Below, piece after piece: positions 15,582 through 23,643 of a stretch of 64,000 nucleotides of DNA. Numbering within the stretch: the stretch's first letter is position 1; the number at the start of each line of letters is the position of its first letter. The notes under the pieces are model-generated. The model saw nothing but the letters and a program-made list of their open reading frames with translations, was not told the origin of the DNA and searched no databases. This stretch comes from Streptomyces tibetensis (GTDB lineage: Bacteria; Actinomycetota; Actinomycetes; Streptomycetales; Streptomycetaceae): NCBI RefSeq assembly GCF_007655005.1, contig NZ_SZVW01000003.1, forward strand, positions 62,001-126,000, given 5' to 3'. Made by a program: the position numbers and the translations under genes.

Positions 15582-16590
15582 GGGCCGTCACCTCCACTTC
15601 GGGCACCCGGAACGTGGTCCCGCCCCGGCGCGCCCGGACGCTGCCGACGACGTAACCGCCCGCCGCAGTCAGCACCCCGGCCACGATCGCGCCGGCCCGT
15701 CCCGCACCGCCCGACCGGGCCAGCAGGGCGTCCCGCAGGCCCCGGGCCACTCCGGCGGGCAGGACCCGCGTGGCGTACCGGCGCTCCGACTCCAGCCCCT
15801 TCTCCGCCCCGACGCTCCGGGCCACCAGGGCCTTGGACAGGCCCTCGGCCCAGGCGCGGCTGCGGAAGTACCGGAAGTGCTCGCGGACCTCGGGCACCCG
15901 GTGGTGGATGACCGCCCGGTCGTCGATCAGCAGGACCGCGTCCGGCCGGGCCCGGGACAGCCGGATGCACAGTTCCGTCTCCTCGCAGCCCAGCGGGCGT
16001 TTGTCGCCGTCCCTGCCGATGCCGGTGGCGAAACCGCCCGCCGCGTCGAAGGCGCTGCGCCGGAACGAGGCGTTGCCGCCGAGTACGTTGCGCACCCGGA
16101 CCCGGCCGCGCGGCAGGCCCCGGTAGGTGCAGCCCACGACCCAGTCGAACTCCTCCGGGAACCAGTCGGGCCGCCGTCCGGACGCCCAGACCGGCTCCGT
16201 GCGCCCGCCGACCGCCATCACCCGCGGGTCGGTGTACGCCTCGGCGAAGTGCCGCAGCCAGTCGCGCTCGGCGACGGCGTCGTCGTCGAGGAAGGCCACG
16301 ACCTCGCCCCGGGCCGCGGCGATGCCGGTGTTGCGGCCGGCGGACAGGCCGCGGGGGCCCGCGTTGGCGAGCACCCGCACCACGGCACCGTCGGCGGTCT
16401 CCGTGTGCTCCTGGTGTTCCTTGTACTCCTTGGCCAGACGCTCCCGGAGCGTGTCGTTGTGATCGACGACCAGCAGCGTCTCCAGGGCCGGCCGCGACTG
16501 CGCGCGGACCGAGGAGACCGCCGCGAGGATGTCCTCCCAGCGGTCCTCGGTGTACGCGCAGATCACGACGGAGATGCCGGGACCGCTCAA
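15574..16590 (-). CDS. Family 2 glycosyltransferase
   Basis: 338-aa inverting GT2. The GT-A fold starts at ISVVICAYTEDRW; the nucleotide-sugar motif is GRNTGIAAARGEVVAFLDDDAVAERDW (DDD metal site near residue 105), and the acceptor region is GGNASFRRSAF...GCEETELCIRL (EE acid pair). A C-terminal hydrophobic stretch (AGAIVAGVLTAAGGYVVGSV) may anchor it. The start is TTG 16590, whose bases overlap the upstream stop (TTGA), with GAGAGG upstream, so it is translationally coupled to the first GT gene. Sugar and acceptor cannot be told. Confidence 0.87.
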   Translation of the reverse strand: MSGPGISVVICAYTEDRWEDILAAVSSVRAQSRPALETLLVVDHNDTLRERLAKEYKEHQEHTETADGAVVRVLANAGPRGLSAGRNTGIAAARGEVVAFLDDDAVAERDWLRHFAEAYTDPRVMAVGGRTEPVWASGRRPDWFPEEFDWVVGCTYRGLPRGRVRVRNVLGGNASFRRSAFDAAGGFATGIGRDGDKRPLGCEETELCIRLSRARPDAVLLIDDRAVIHHRVPEVREHFRYFRSRAWAEGLSKALVARSVGAEKGLESERRYATRVLPAGVARGLRDALLARSGGAGRAGAIVAGVLTAAGGYVVGSVRARRGGTTFRVPEVEVTARE

Positions 16591-17408
16591 GACACCTCTC
16601 CCCGCATCGCGGCCGGCATCGACGACCGGGGCGAACGGCGGCGCAGCGCACGGCGGTTGGAGCGTTCCTGAAGGATCACCTTCAGCACGCGCAGCCCGTC
16701 CCGCACGGCCCGCAGATTGCTCACGCCGTGGATGCGCAGGTACTCGTGGCTCGGGATCTCCTGCACCTTGAGGCCGGCCTTGACGACCCGGATGTTCATC
16801 AGGGTCTCGACCTCGAAGCCGGTGCAGTCGAGGTCGATCTTGTCGAGGCAGTGCCGCCAGAACGCGTTGTAGCCGTAGCACAGGTCGGTGTAGCGGGCTC
16901 CGAACTTGCGGTTGACGGCCGTGCACAGCGCCCAGTTGCCCATCTTGCGGATGAAGGTCATGTCGTCGGTGCCGCCGCCGTTGGCGAAGCGGGAGCCCTT
17001 GGCGAAGTCCGCGCCGGAGAGCAGGGCGGAGACGTAGCTGAGGATCTCCCCGCCGTCCGCCGAGCCGTCCGCGTCGACCATCACGATGATGTCGCCGGTG
17101 CAGGCCTGGAACCCGGTGATCAGGGCGTCGCCCTTGCCCTTGCCGCGCTGCTCGACGACCTTCACCTCGGGCCACAGCTCGCGGGCCACCTCGACGGTGT
17201 TGTCGGTGGAGTTGCCGTCGACCAGGACCACTTCATGTATCCAGTCGGGCAGGGTCTTGAAGACGTACGGCAGGTTCTCCGCCTCGTTCATCGCCGGGAT
17301 GACCACGCTCACCGGCGGCGCGATGGCCAGGTGAGAGGAGACGGGCCGGTACTTGGAGGCGGTCGGCGGACGCTGCTGCGTCGCGGCCGGCTGCAGAACT
17401 GAGCTCAT
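16587..17408 (-). CDS. DPM1/DPG-synthase-like family 2 glycosyltransferase
   Basis: 273-aa GT2 of the dolichol-phosphate mannose synthase group, likely loading a sugar onto polyprenyl phosphate or starting a glycan. The fold shows VSVVIPAMNEAENL, VVLVDGNSTDNT, QRGKGKGDALITGF and VMVDADGSADGGEI (DAD motif). No membrane helices follow, so it is soluble or peripheral. GAGAGGGA lies upstream of ATG 17408. It is first in an operon with a second GT2 and a NodB deacetylase, pointing to a small surface or exopolysaccharide modification pathway. Confidence 0.87.
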   Translation of the reverse strand: MSSVLQPAATQQRPPTASKYRPVSSHLAIAPPVSVVIPAMNEAENLPYVFKTLPDWIHEVVLVDGNSTDNTVEVARELWPEVKVVEQRGKGKGDALITGFQACTGDIIVMVDADGSADGGEILSYVSALLSGADFAKGSRFANGGGTDDMTFIRKMGNWALCTAVNRKFGARYTDLCYGYNAFWRHCLDKIDLDCTGFEVETLMNIRVVKAGLKVQEIPSHEYLRIHGVSNLRAVRDGLRVLKVILQERSNRRALRRRSPRSSMPAAMRGEVS

Positions 17409-17839
17409 GAGTCTGGTCCCTCTCGTCCGGTGGACCGCCCCCCCAGGGCAGTCCGGATCCAGTCCGGTTCGAAAGGGGGGTTCTCACCCGAGGCACGCCG
17501 AGATGGCGAGGCAGGCCGGGATGACGCTCCGGCACGCCGGGTGAGCTGGCAAAGCTGGCCGGCCGCAAAAACGGCAGCCGACCGCGCGGCACGGCCCGGA
17601 GACCATTGCGGTCACCGAGCACGGCACCCCCCTACCGCGCCCCGCGCCGGTTCGTCGCGGTCCTTGAGCCCTCCCCTAGAGCCGCGTACTACGGACCGAT
17701 GCGGGTGAGATGTATGACGGTATTGACGATTGAACCCGTATGGCAAGACCTGGAACGGCCTCTCACGTTTTTGTTGGTTTGGTCGTTGCGAGGGACCGCT
17801 CGTGCGACGCAAGTTGCACGTTCCCGTCGTATAAACATG
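17409..17839. other. Intergenic region with promoter for the glycan operon
   Basis: About 430 bp lie between the glycan operon start and the protease-gene terminator. The part at 17690-17840 is richer in A/T than its surroundings (for example ACGTTTTTGTTGGTTTGG), as expected of a promoter region. A TTGACG at 17724-17729 on the plus strand could be a -35 for an unannotated transcript ending at the hairpin at 17840-17874, but no -10 box is convincing. A 94-codon plus-strand frame (17606-17890) has no ribosome binding site and is not called. Confidence 0.4.
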
Positions 17840-17874
17840 CGTTCCCCGGAAGCGATCAGGGCCTCCGGGGAACG
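17840..17874. terminator. Hairpin terminator downstream of the subtilase gene
   Basis: CGTTCCCCGGA (17840-17850) and TCCGGGGAACG (17864-17874) form a perfect 11-bp stem with a 13-nt loop. It lies 28 bp beyond the stop of the minus-strand protease gene and can terminate transcripts from either side. Confidence 0.75.
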
Positions 17875-17902
17875 TGTGTTCAGGTGCTGATGCGGGCGTT
17901 CG

Positions 17903-19108
17903 TCACGGGACGATCTGCAGCAGGCGGTTCGGCGAACCGGACCCCGCGCTGGTGACCTTGCCGGTGACGGCGCCGTTCACCAGGGCCGTCGCGACCTGCG
18001 CCGGGGTCGACGAGGTGTGACCCGCCAGGTAGACCGCCGCCGCGCCCGCGACGTGCGGGGTCGCCATCGAGGTGCCGGAGATGGTGTTGGTCGCGGTGTC
18101 GCTGGTGTGCCAGCCGGCCGTGATCGACGAGCCGGGCGCGAAGATGTCCAGGGCGGAGCCGTAGTTGGAGTAGCTCGCCTTGGCGTCCGTGCTGGTGGTG
18201 GCGCCGACCGTGATGGCCTCGGCGACCCGGGCCGGGGAGGACGAGGAGGCGGAGGTGCTGCTGTTGCCCGCGGCGACGGCGTACGTGACACCGCCGGCTA
18301 TGGAGTTGCGGACCGCCGTGTCCAGGGTCGCGGAGGCGCCGCCGCCGAGCGACATGTTGGCGACCGAGGGGCCGGAGTGGTTCTTCGTCACCCAGTCGAT
18401 GCCCGCGATCACGCCGGCCGTGGTGCCGGAGCCGCTGTTGTTCAGCACGCGCACACCCACGATCTTCGCCTTCTTGGCCACGCCGTAGGTCGAGCCCGCG
18501 ATCGTGGTGGCGACGTGGGTGCCGTGGCCGTTGCCGTCGGAGGCGTCGTTGTCACCGTCGACGGCGTCGTAGCCGTGTGAGGCACGGCCGCTGATCTGCT
18601 GGTGGGTGATGCGCACGCCGGTGTCGATCACATAGACCGTCACACCGCTGCCCGCGCTGTCCGGGTAGGTGTAGGTGCCGGACAGCGGCAGCGAGGCCTG
18701 GTCGATGCGGTCCAGGCCCCACGGGGCGTTGGTCTGGGTGGCGGCGAGCGTGACGCGCTGGTTCTGCTCGACGGAGGCCACCGCAGGGTCGGCGGCCAGC
18801 CGCCGGGCCTCGGTGGCGGAGAGGGTGGCGGACCAGCCGTTCAGCGCCGTGCCGAACGTCTTGTCGACCGAGCCGCCGTACTCCTTCACCAGGCCCTTGC
18901 CCGCGGCCGAGGACGCCTTGAGGCCCGCGCTCTTCTTGAGCGTGACGAGGTAGCTGTCCTTGATCGCGGTCGGGGAGTCCGCGGCGAGCACCCGCCCCTC
19001 GGCGGGTGCGGCCTGGGCGGGAAGGGTGGTGAGCCCGCCCACGAGGGCGGCGGTCGCCAGCGAGGTGAGTGCGGCGAACCCGAGTCTCTTGCTACGCAGT
19101 TGTGCCAT
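17903..19108 (-). CDS. Secreted subtilisin-like serine protease (S8)
   Basis: 401-aa extracellular protease. The signal peptide (RSKRLGFAALTSLATAALVGGLTTLPAQA-A) is followed by an I9 propeptide (KDSYLVTLKKSAGL...VASVEQNQRV, about residues 48-122). The S8 catalytic domain has Asp162 in VIDTGVR, His198 in GHGTHVA and Ser347 in GTSMATPHVAG, with the oxyanion Asn in AAGNSS. It resembles proteinase-K-type Streptomyces subtilases. The ribosome binding site is GGAGGACTCCCTCGTA before the ATG. It is divergent from the SGNH esterase gene across 337 bp. Confidence 0.95.
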   Translation of the reverse strand: MAQLRSKRLGFAALTSLATAALVGGLTTLPAQAAPAEGRVLAADSPTAIKDSYLVTLKKSAGLKASSAAGKGLVKEYGGSVDKTFGTALNGWSATLSATEARRLAADPAVASVEQNQRVTLAATQTNAPWGLDRIDQASLPLSGTYTYPDSAGSGVTVYVIDTGVRITHQQISGRASHGYDAVDGDNDASDGNGHGTHVATTIAGSTYGVAKKAKIVGVRVLNNSGSGTTAGVIAGIDWVTKNHSGPSVANMSLGGGASATLDTAVRNSIAGGVTYAVAAGNSSTSASSSSPARVAEAITVGATTSTDAKASYSNYGSALDIFAPGSSITAGWHTSDTATNTISGTSMATPHVAGAAAVYLAGHTSSTPAQVATALVNGAVTGKVTSAGSGSPNRLLQIVP

Positions 19109-19445
19109 TACGAGGGAGTCCTCCTCTAGGCGGCGCGCGCCAGGGTGGGACGCGCGTCATGTGGGGGGTGTGCGCGTGTCCGCGCACACGAGCCGAGGAG
19201 CGTCGCGTTCCGCTCCCGGCCGGAGTAAAGCGTCGACCAACTACCGGCGTAGAACAAGAGAGTTGAGCATCAGTCAACAAATCTGTCATGGGCACGTAAC
19301 AAGAGAGGTCCGGCGCGTAACACGAGCCGTGGTGAACGCGCCAGGCATCCGGGGAGAGGCCGAAAAGACTTGGCATGGACACTTCCTGTCAACACGCGTA
19401 GCTGCTACGACGGTTATGGCAGAGATCCTGCTAAAGGGAGGTTCC
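19109..19445. other. Divergent promoter region of protease and esterase genes
   Basis: 337 bp without a credible gene. The middle is A/T-rich for this genome (GTTGAGCATCAGTCAACAA) and holds two similar boxes, ACGTAACAAGAG near 19294 and GCGTAACACGAG near 19314, 20 bp apart, which could be a repeated protein-binding site. TTGGCA at 19371-19376 may be the -35 of the esterase promoter. No regulator can be named. Confidence 0.4.
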
Positions 19446-20252
19446 ATGAGACGTTCCCGACTTGTCGTCCTCGTGAGCTCGCTCCTCCTCGCCGTCGGCA
19501 CCGCCCTCACCGGGGCAGCGACGGCGCAGGCGTCCTCACTCGCCGCAACGGGCGGCTATGTGGCCCTCGGTGACTCCTACTCCTCCGGAGTCGGAGCCGG
19601 CAGCTACATCAGCTCCAGCGGCGACTGCAAGCGCAGCACCAAGGCGTACCCCTACCTCTGGGCCGCCGCCCACTCACCCTCGAGCTTCGACTTCACCGCC
19701 TGCTCGGGCGCCCGAACGAGTGATGTTCTGGCGAGTCAGCTCACTCCGCTCAGCGCCTCCACCGCCCTCGTCTCGATCACTGTCGGGGGCAACGACGCCG
19801 GCTTCGCCGACGTCATGACGACCTGTGTGACCCAGTCCGACAGCGCCTGCGTCTCGCGTATCAACACCGCCCGGGCGTACGTCGACTCCACGCTGCCCGG
19901 CAAGCTCGACAGCGTGTACTCGGCGATCCGCTCCAAGGCACCCGCCGCCCGGGTCGTCGTCCTCGGCTACCCCCGCTTCTACCAGCTCGGCACCACCTGT
20001 CTCGGCCTGTCCGAGACCAAGCGCAAGGCCATCAACGACGCCTCCGACTACCTCGACACCGCCGTCGCCAAGCGCGCCGCGGACCACGGCTTCGCCTTCG
20101 GTGACGTCCGCGCCACCTTCACCGGCCACGAGATCTGCTCCGGCGACTCCTGGCTGCACAGCGTCAGCTGGCTCAACATCGGCGAGTCGTACCACCCGAA
20201 GGCCCCCGGCCAGTCCGGCGGCTATCTGCCCGTGCTCAACAGCAACGACTGA
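19446..20252 (+). CDS. Secreted SGNH/GDSL lipase-esterase
   Basis: 268-aa extracellular lipase/esterase with an SGNH fold, close in layout to the well-studied S. coelicolor and S. rimosus GDSL lipases. The signal peptide is residues 1-29 (RRSRLVVLVSSLLLAVG...AQA). Block I is ALGDSYSSG with nucleophile Ser44, block II contributes the oxyanion Gly, block III is GGNDAGF, and block V supplies His250 in SYHP. Six cysteines can form the three disulfides seen in this family. AAAGGGAGG precedes the ATG. It is convergent with the kinase gene with only 4 bp between stops. Confidence 0.94.
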   Translation: MRRSRLVVLVSSLLLAVGTALTGAATAQASSLAATGGYVALGDSYSSGVGAGSYISSSGDCKRSTKAYPYLWAAAHSPSSFDFTACSGARTSDVLASQLTPLSASTALVSITVGGNDAGFADVMTTCVTQSDSACVSRINTARAYVDSTLPGKLDSVYSAIRSKAPAARVVVLGYPRFYQLGTTCLGLSETKRKAINDASDYLDTAVAKRAADHGFAFGDVRATFTGHEICSGDSWLHSVSWLNIGESYHPKAPGQSGGYLPVLNSND

Positions 20253-20256
20253 CCGC

Positions 20257-21906
20257 TCAGCCGGAGTCCGAGTCCGCGTCCGAGTCCGACCCCGGATTCG
20301 AGCCGGTCTGCGCGTCCGGATCCGTGCCGGAAGGAGAAGGGGAGGCCCCGCCCGTCGGGGTCTCCGTCTCGCACGTCACCGAGAAGGGCACCGACTCGGA
20401 CGTCTCCCGTACCGGCTCCCGCACCTCGACGCTGATCTCGTTCTCGAACGTCCCGGTCTCCTCCCGCGTCGTCACCCGCACCGTGTCCCGCTTCGAACGG
20501 GCGCCGCCCTCCGTGAACGACAGCGTCTTCCAGCCCCCGTCGAGCACCTGGCCGTCCTGCGTCACCCAGCGGTAGCTGACCTCGGCCGGGAGCCGCCCCA
20601 CCGTGAGCGTCGCCGTGAACTCGGGCGCCTGGGCGTTCGGCGGCGGACACGGGCCCGAGTAATCCGTGCGCCGTCCCTGCAGGGCGACCCGCACCGACTG
20701 CGGCGGCGGACTGCTTTCCTTCGACTCGCTCGGGGGCGGCGACGGGCTGGACTTCTCCTGCCCGGTGCTGCGCGGCGGGCTCTTGGTCGCCGCGGGCGTA
20801 CCGTCCCCGGCCCCCTGGTCGTTGCCGTCGGAACCGTCCCCGTTGTTGAGCAGTGCGTACGTCAGCCCGCCCACCGCGAGCGCCAGCGCGATCACGCCCG
20901 CCACCAGCACCCGGCCGGCCCGGCGGTCCCGGTCCCGGCCCGTGGCCGTCGTGGTGGCACCCGCACCGGATGCCGCCGACCGACCCGGGTACGGCATCGG
21001 CGGTGTGGGCGCGGGCTCGGGGTGACCCACGACCGTCGGCGGCACCGGAACCGCCCGCGTGGTGTCCGCACGCGGTGAGCCGCCCGCGGCGACGACCCGC
21101 AGATCCTCCTCGGCCCGCTCGGGCGGCAGCCGCTGCTCGGGATCCTTGCGCAGCAGCCCCTCGATCACCGGGGCGAGCGGACCGGCGCGGTACGGCGGCG
21201 GCAGCTCCTCGTCGACGATCGCCCGCAGGGTGCTCAGCGGGGTGTCGTGCCGGAAGGGGGAGTGGCCCTCGACCGCCGCGTACAACAGCACGCCCAGCGA
21301 CCAGAGGTCGGACTCAGGGCCCGGCGTACGGCCGAGCGCCCGCTCCGGGGCGAGGAATTCGGGCGAGCCGATGACCTCGCCGGTCATGGTCAGTGCCGAA
21401 CTGCCCTCGACCATGGCGATGCCGAAGTCGGTGAGCACGATCCGGCCGTCGTTCGAGATCAGCACGTTGGCCGGCTTCACGTCGCGGTGCAGCACCCCGG
21501 CCTCGTGCGCGGACCGCAGCGCGGCCAGCACCTCGGCGCCGACGTGTGCGGCACGCTGTGGCGCCATCGGGCCCTCGGCGTCCAGGACCTCGGCGAGGGA
21601 GAGACCGCGGACCAGCTCCATGACGATCCACGGGCGCCCGTCGTCCGTCGCCACGTCGTACACCGTCACCACGTTGCGGTTGGCGACCCGGGCCGCCGCC
21701 CACGCCTCCCGCTCCAGCCGCGCGTACATCCGCTGTACGTCGTCGCCCGCCAGTCCGGACGGGGCGCGGACCTCCTTGACGGCGACCTCGCGGTGCAGGA
21801 TCTCGTCGCGGGCGCGCCACACCGTCCCCATACCGCCCTCGCCGAGCGGTGCGAGGAGCCGGTAGCGGTCGGCGATCACACGCTCATGGCCCGGTTCTTC
21901 GAACAC
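20257..21906 (-). CDS. Membrane Ser/Thr protein kinase (PknB-like)
   Basis: 549 aa. The kinase domain spans about residues 10-275: glycine loop LGEGGMGTVW, VAVKEV lysine, catalytic loop HRDVKPANVL, DFGIA, activation segment ending GSPEFLAPE. A Pro-rich linker leads to one membrane helix (RVLVAGVIALALAVGGLTYALL, about 330-351). The extracytoplasmic part has a Pro/Ser-rich stalk and a beta-rich domain (VRVALQGRRTDYSGPCPPP...VSVPFSVTCETE) with two cysteines, then a Ser/Asp-rich tail. It is not a PASTA sensor; the ligand is unknown. The tail ends in SDSDADSDSG, a low-complexity acidic repeat. Confidence 0.93.
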   Translation of the reverse strand: MFEEPGHERVIADRYRLLAPLGEGGMGTVWRARDEILHREVAVKEVRAPSGLAGDDVQRMYARLEREAWAAARVANRNVVTVYDVATDDGRPWIVMELVRGLSLAEVLDAEGPMAPQRAAHVGAEVLAALRSAHEAGVLHRDVKPANVLISNDGRIVLTDFGIAMVEGSSALTMTGEVIGSPEFLAPERALGRTPGPESDLWSLGVLLYAAVEGHSPFRHDTPLSTLRAIVDEELPPPYRAGPLAPVIEGLLRKDPEQRLPPERAEEDLRVVAAGGSPRADTTRAVPVPPTVVGHPEPAPTPPMPYPGRSAASGAGATTTATGRDRDRRAGRVLVAGVIALALAVGGLTYALLNNGDGSDGNDQGAGDGTPAATKSPPRSTGQEKSSPSPPPSESKESSPPPQSVRVALQGRRTDYSGPCPPPNAQAPEFTATLTVGRLPAEVSYRWVTQDGQVLDGGWKTLSFTEGGARSKRDTVRVTTREETGTFENEISVEVREPVRETSESVPFSVTCETETPTGGASPSPSGTDPDAQTGSNPGSDSDADSDSG

Positions 21907-22020
21907 GGTGCCCCCATTCGCAGCCGGGCGAAATCTCCATGGGGTGTGTCTTCCCCACGCGGTCGGTTTTCCTCACGACGTCCGCTTTTCTCCGGACATC
22001 CGATGCCTCACGAACGTAAC

Positions 22021-23643
22021 TCAGCCGAGTGCGGATGCCGCCCCCTTGAACACCAGTCCGGCCCCGAGAACCAGTACGGCGAAGGCCGAACCGAGCGGGG
22101 CGGTCCGGCGCACCAGGGCCGCCATCGGGCCCGCCGACCAGCGCGGGCGGCGGTCCAGGAGCCGGGTCATACCGCTGCCCGCCTTGACGACCGCGTACCC
22201 GGCGGCCGTGAGGGTGAGGGCCAGCCCGACGCCGTAGGCGACGACGAGCAGCAGACCGAACCAGGCCTGCCCGAGCGCGGCGGCGCCGACCAGCACCACC
22301 ACGGCGGACGGGCTGGGCACGAGGCCGCCCGCGAAGCCCATGAGGATCGTGCCGCGGAGGGTGGGGGCGGCGGGGTGGGAGTGGGTGAAGCCGCCGTGGG
22401 TGTGCTCGATCGTGTGGGGGTGGGAGTGCGGGTGGGCGTGATCGTGCGGGTGGTCGTGGTCGTGGTCGTGGTCGTGGGGGTGGTGATCCTTGTCGTCGTG
22501 CGAGTGACCATGGTGGTCGCCGTCGTGGTCGTGGGTGGGGTCGTGGGTGTGGCTTCCGTGGCCGTGATGGTGGCCGTGATGATGACCGTGCGGGTGGTGG
22601 GTGTGCGCGCGGTTGCGCAGGGCGCGGCGGACCAGGCTCGCGCCCGCCAGGGTCACCAGCAGGCCGCTGGCGACACCGAGCCAGGCGATCACCGAGGGTG
22701 CCGCCGCCGAGCCGGCCGTGACCAGCATGCCCAGGGCGACCACGCCGAGGGTGTGCGTGACGGTCACCGAGGCGGCCATGGGCAGGACGTCCCTCATCCG
22801 GGCCTGGCCGCCCCGGGCCGCCGCCGTCGCGGCCATGATGGTCTTCCCGTGGCCCGGGGCGAGTGCGTGCATGGCACCGAGGACGACGGCGATGAGGAGA
22901 GCCAGCGCCGCGAAGCCGGCGGTGAGGTCCTGCCGGGCCACCAGGTCGTCCAGGGCGCGTGTCCAGCGGTCGGCGCCGCGCGGGAGCACGGAGGCCGCGG
23001 GCGCGTCGGACTCCTCGTCGGCCAGGGCGGCGCCGCCGGGGCGCACCCGCAGGGCGGCCGACGCGGTGTCGGCCGGGGAGGACAGCAACTCCTCCGGGTA
23101 GCTGGTGAGTTCGTCCGATACCGACTTCTCCGGCACGTCCGACGCGGCGAGTGTCATACGGTCGCCCCGCGCGGTGATCTCCCGCCAGCCCGGTCCGGTG
23201 GAGGCACCAGCGCCGCGGAAGCCGAGGGACAGGGTCTTCTCGTCCGACGGGAGGGGCGCGGTCAGCTCGCACTCCACACGGAGGGTGTCGAGTCCCGCCT
23301 GCCCTGGCCGCACGCGCGCGTGGCTGCGCTCGGTGGTGAGGGCGACCGCGCGTCCGTCGACGGACGCGCGGCTGTCCTCGGCGGCCGTGGCGCACCGCTC
23401 GCGGGCCCACATGGCGATGCCCAGCCGTTCGATGTCCGGCCCCGCCTGGGTCGCCGGGATCTCCGCGAGGTCCTCCACGTGGTGGACGCGCAGTTCACCG
23501 GGGGCGGCGACGAGGCCGTCGTAGCGGTTGACGGTGAAGTTGCCCAGCGGGTGGGCGCTCGCCGTGGCGGCGGGCAGCAGGGTGAGCGCGCAGGCGGCCG
23601 TGAGGACGGCGGCACCGGACGCGAACAGCCGGCGCAGGGTCAC
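22021..23643 (-). CDS. NicO/RcnA-type nickel-cobalt exporter with His-rich loop
   Basis: 540 aa. A signal peptide (about 1-31, ATASA-HPLGNF) and an extracytoplasmic domain of about 230 residues precede six or so membrane helices. The first membrane motif, AMHALAPGHGKTIMAA, is the conserved HxxxPGHxKT of NicO/RcnA transporters. Between helices three and four lies a loop of about 75 residues dominated by His, Asp and Gly (HHPHGHHHGHHHGHGSH and continuing), a metal-binding segment. Helices PSPSAVVVLVGAAALG and AYGVGLALTLTAAGYAVV complete the fold. The GTG start overlaps the stop of the TPR gene (GTGA). It closes an operon DUF4331-TPR-NicO and probably exports or handles Ni, Co or another metal; the metal is inferred. 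Confidence 0.88.
   Translation of the reverse strand: MTLRRLFASGAAVLTAACALTLLPAATASAHPLGNFTVNRYDGLVAAPGELRVHHVEDLAEIPATQAGPDIERLGIAMWARERCATAAEDSRASVDGRAVALTTERSHARVRPGQAGLDTLRVECELTAPLPSDEKTLSLGFRGAGASTGPGWREITARGDRMTLAASDVPEKSVSDELTSYPEELLSSPADTASAALRVRPGGAALADEESDAPAASVLPRGADRWTRALDDLVARQDLTAGFAALALLIAVVLGAMHALAPGHGKTIMAATAAARGGQARMRDVLPMAASVTVTHTLGVVALGMLVTAGSAAAPSVIAWLGVASGLLVTLAGASLVRRALRNRAHTHHPHGHHHGHHHGHGSHTHDPTHDHDGDHHGHSHDDKDHHPHDHDHDHDHPHDHAHPHSHPHTIEHTHGGFTHSHPAAPTLRGTILMGFAGGLVPSPSAVVVLVGAAALGQAWFGLLLVVAYGVGLALTLTAAGYAVVKAGSGMTRLLDRRPRWSAGPMAALVRRTAPLGSAFAVLVLGAGLVFKGAASALG

Noticed and set aside
17606..17890. 94-codon plus-strand ORF in the glycan-protease gap
   Set aside because: No ribosome binding site, no domain, and it runs through the terminator hairpin and an A/T-rich promoter-like area.
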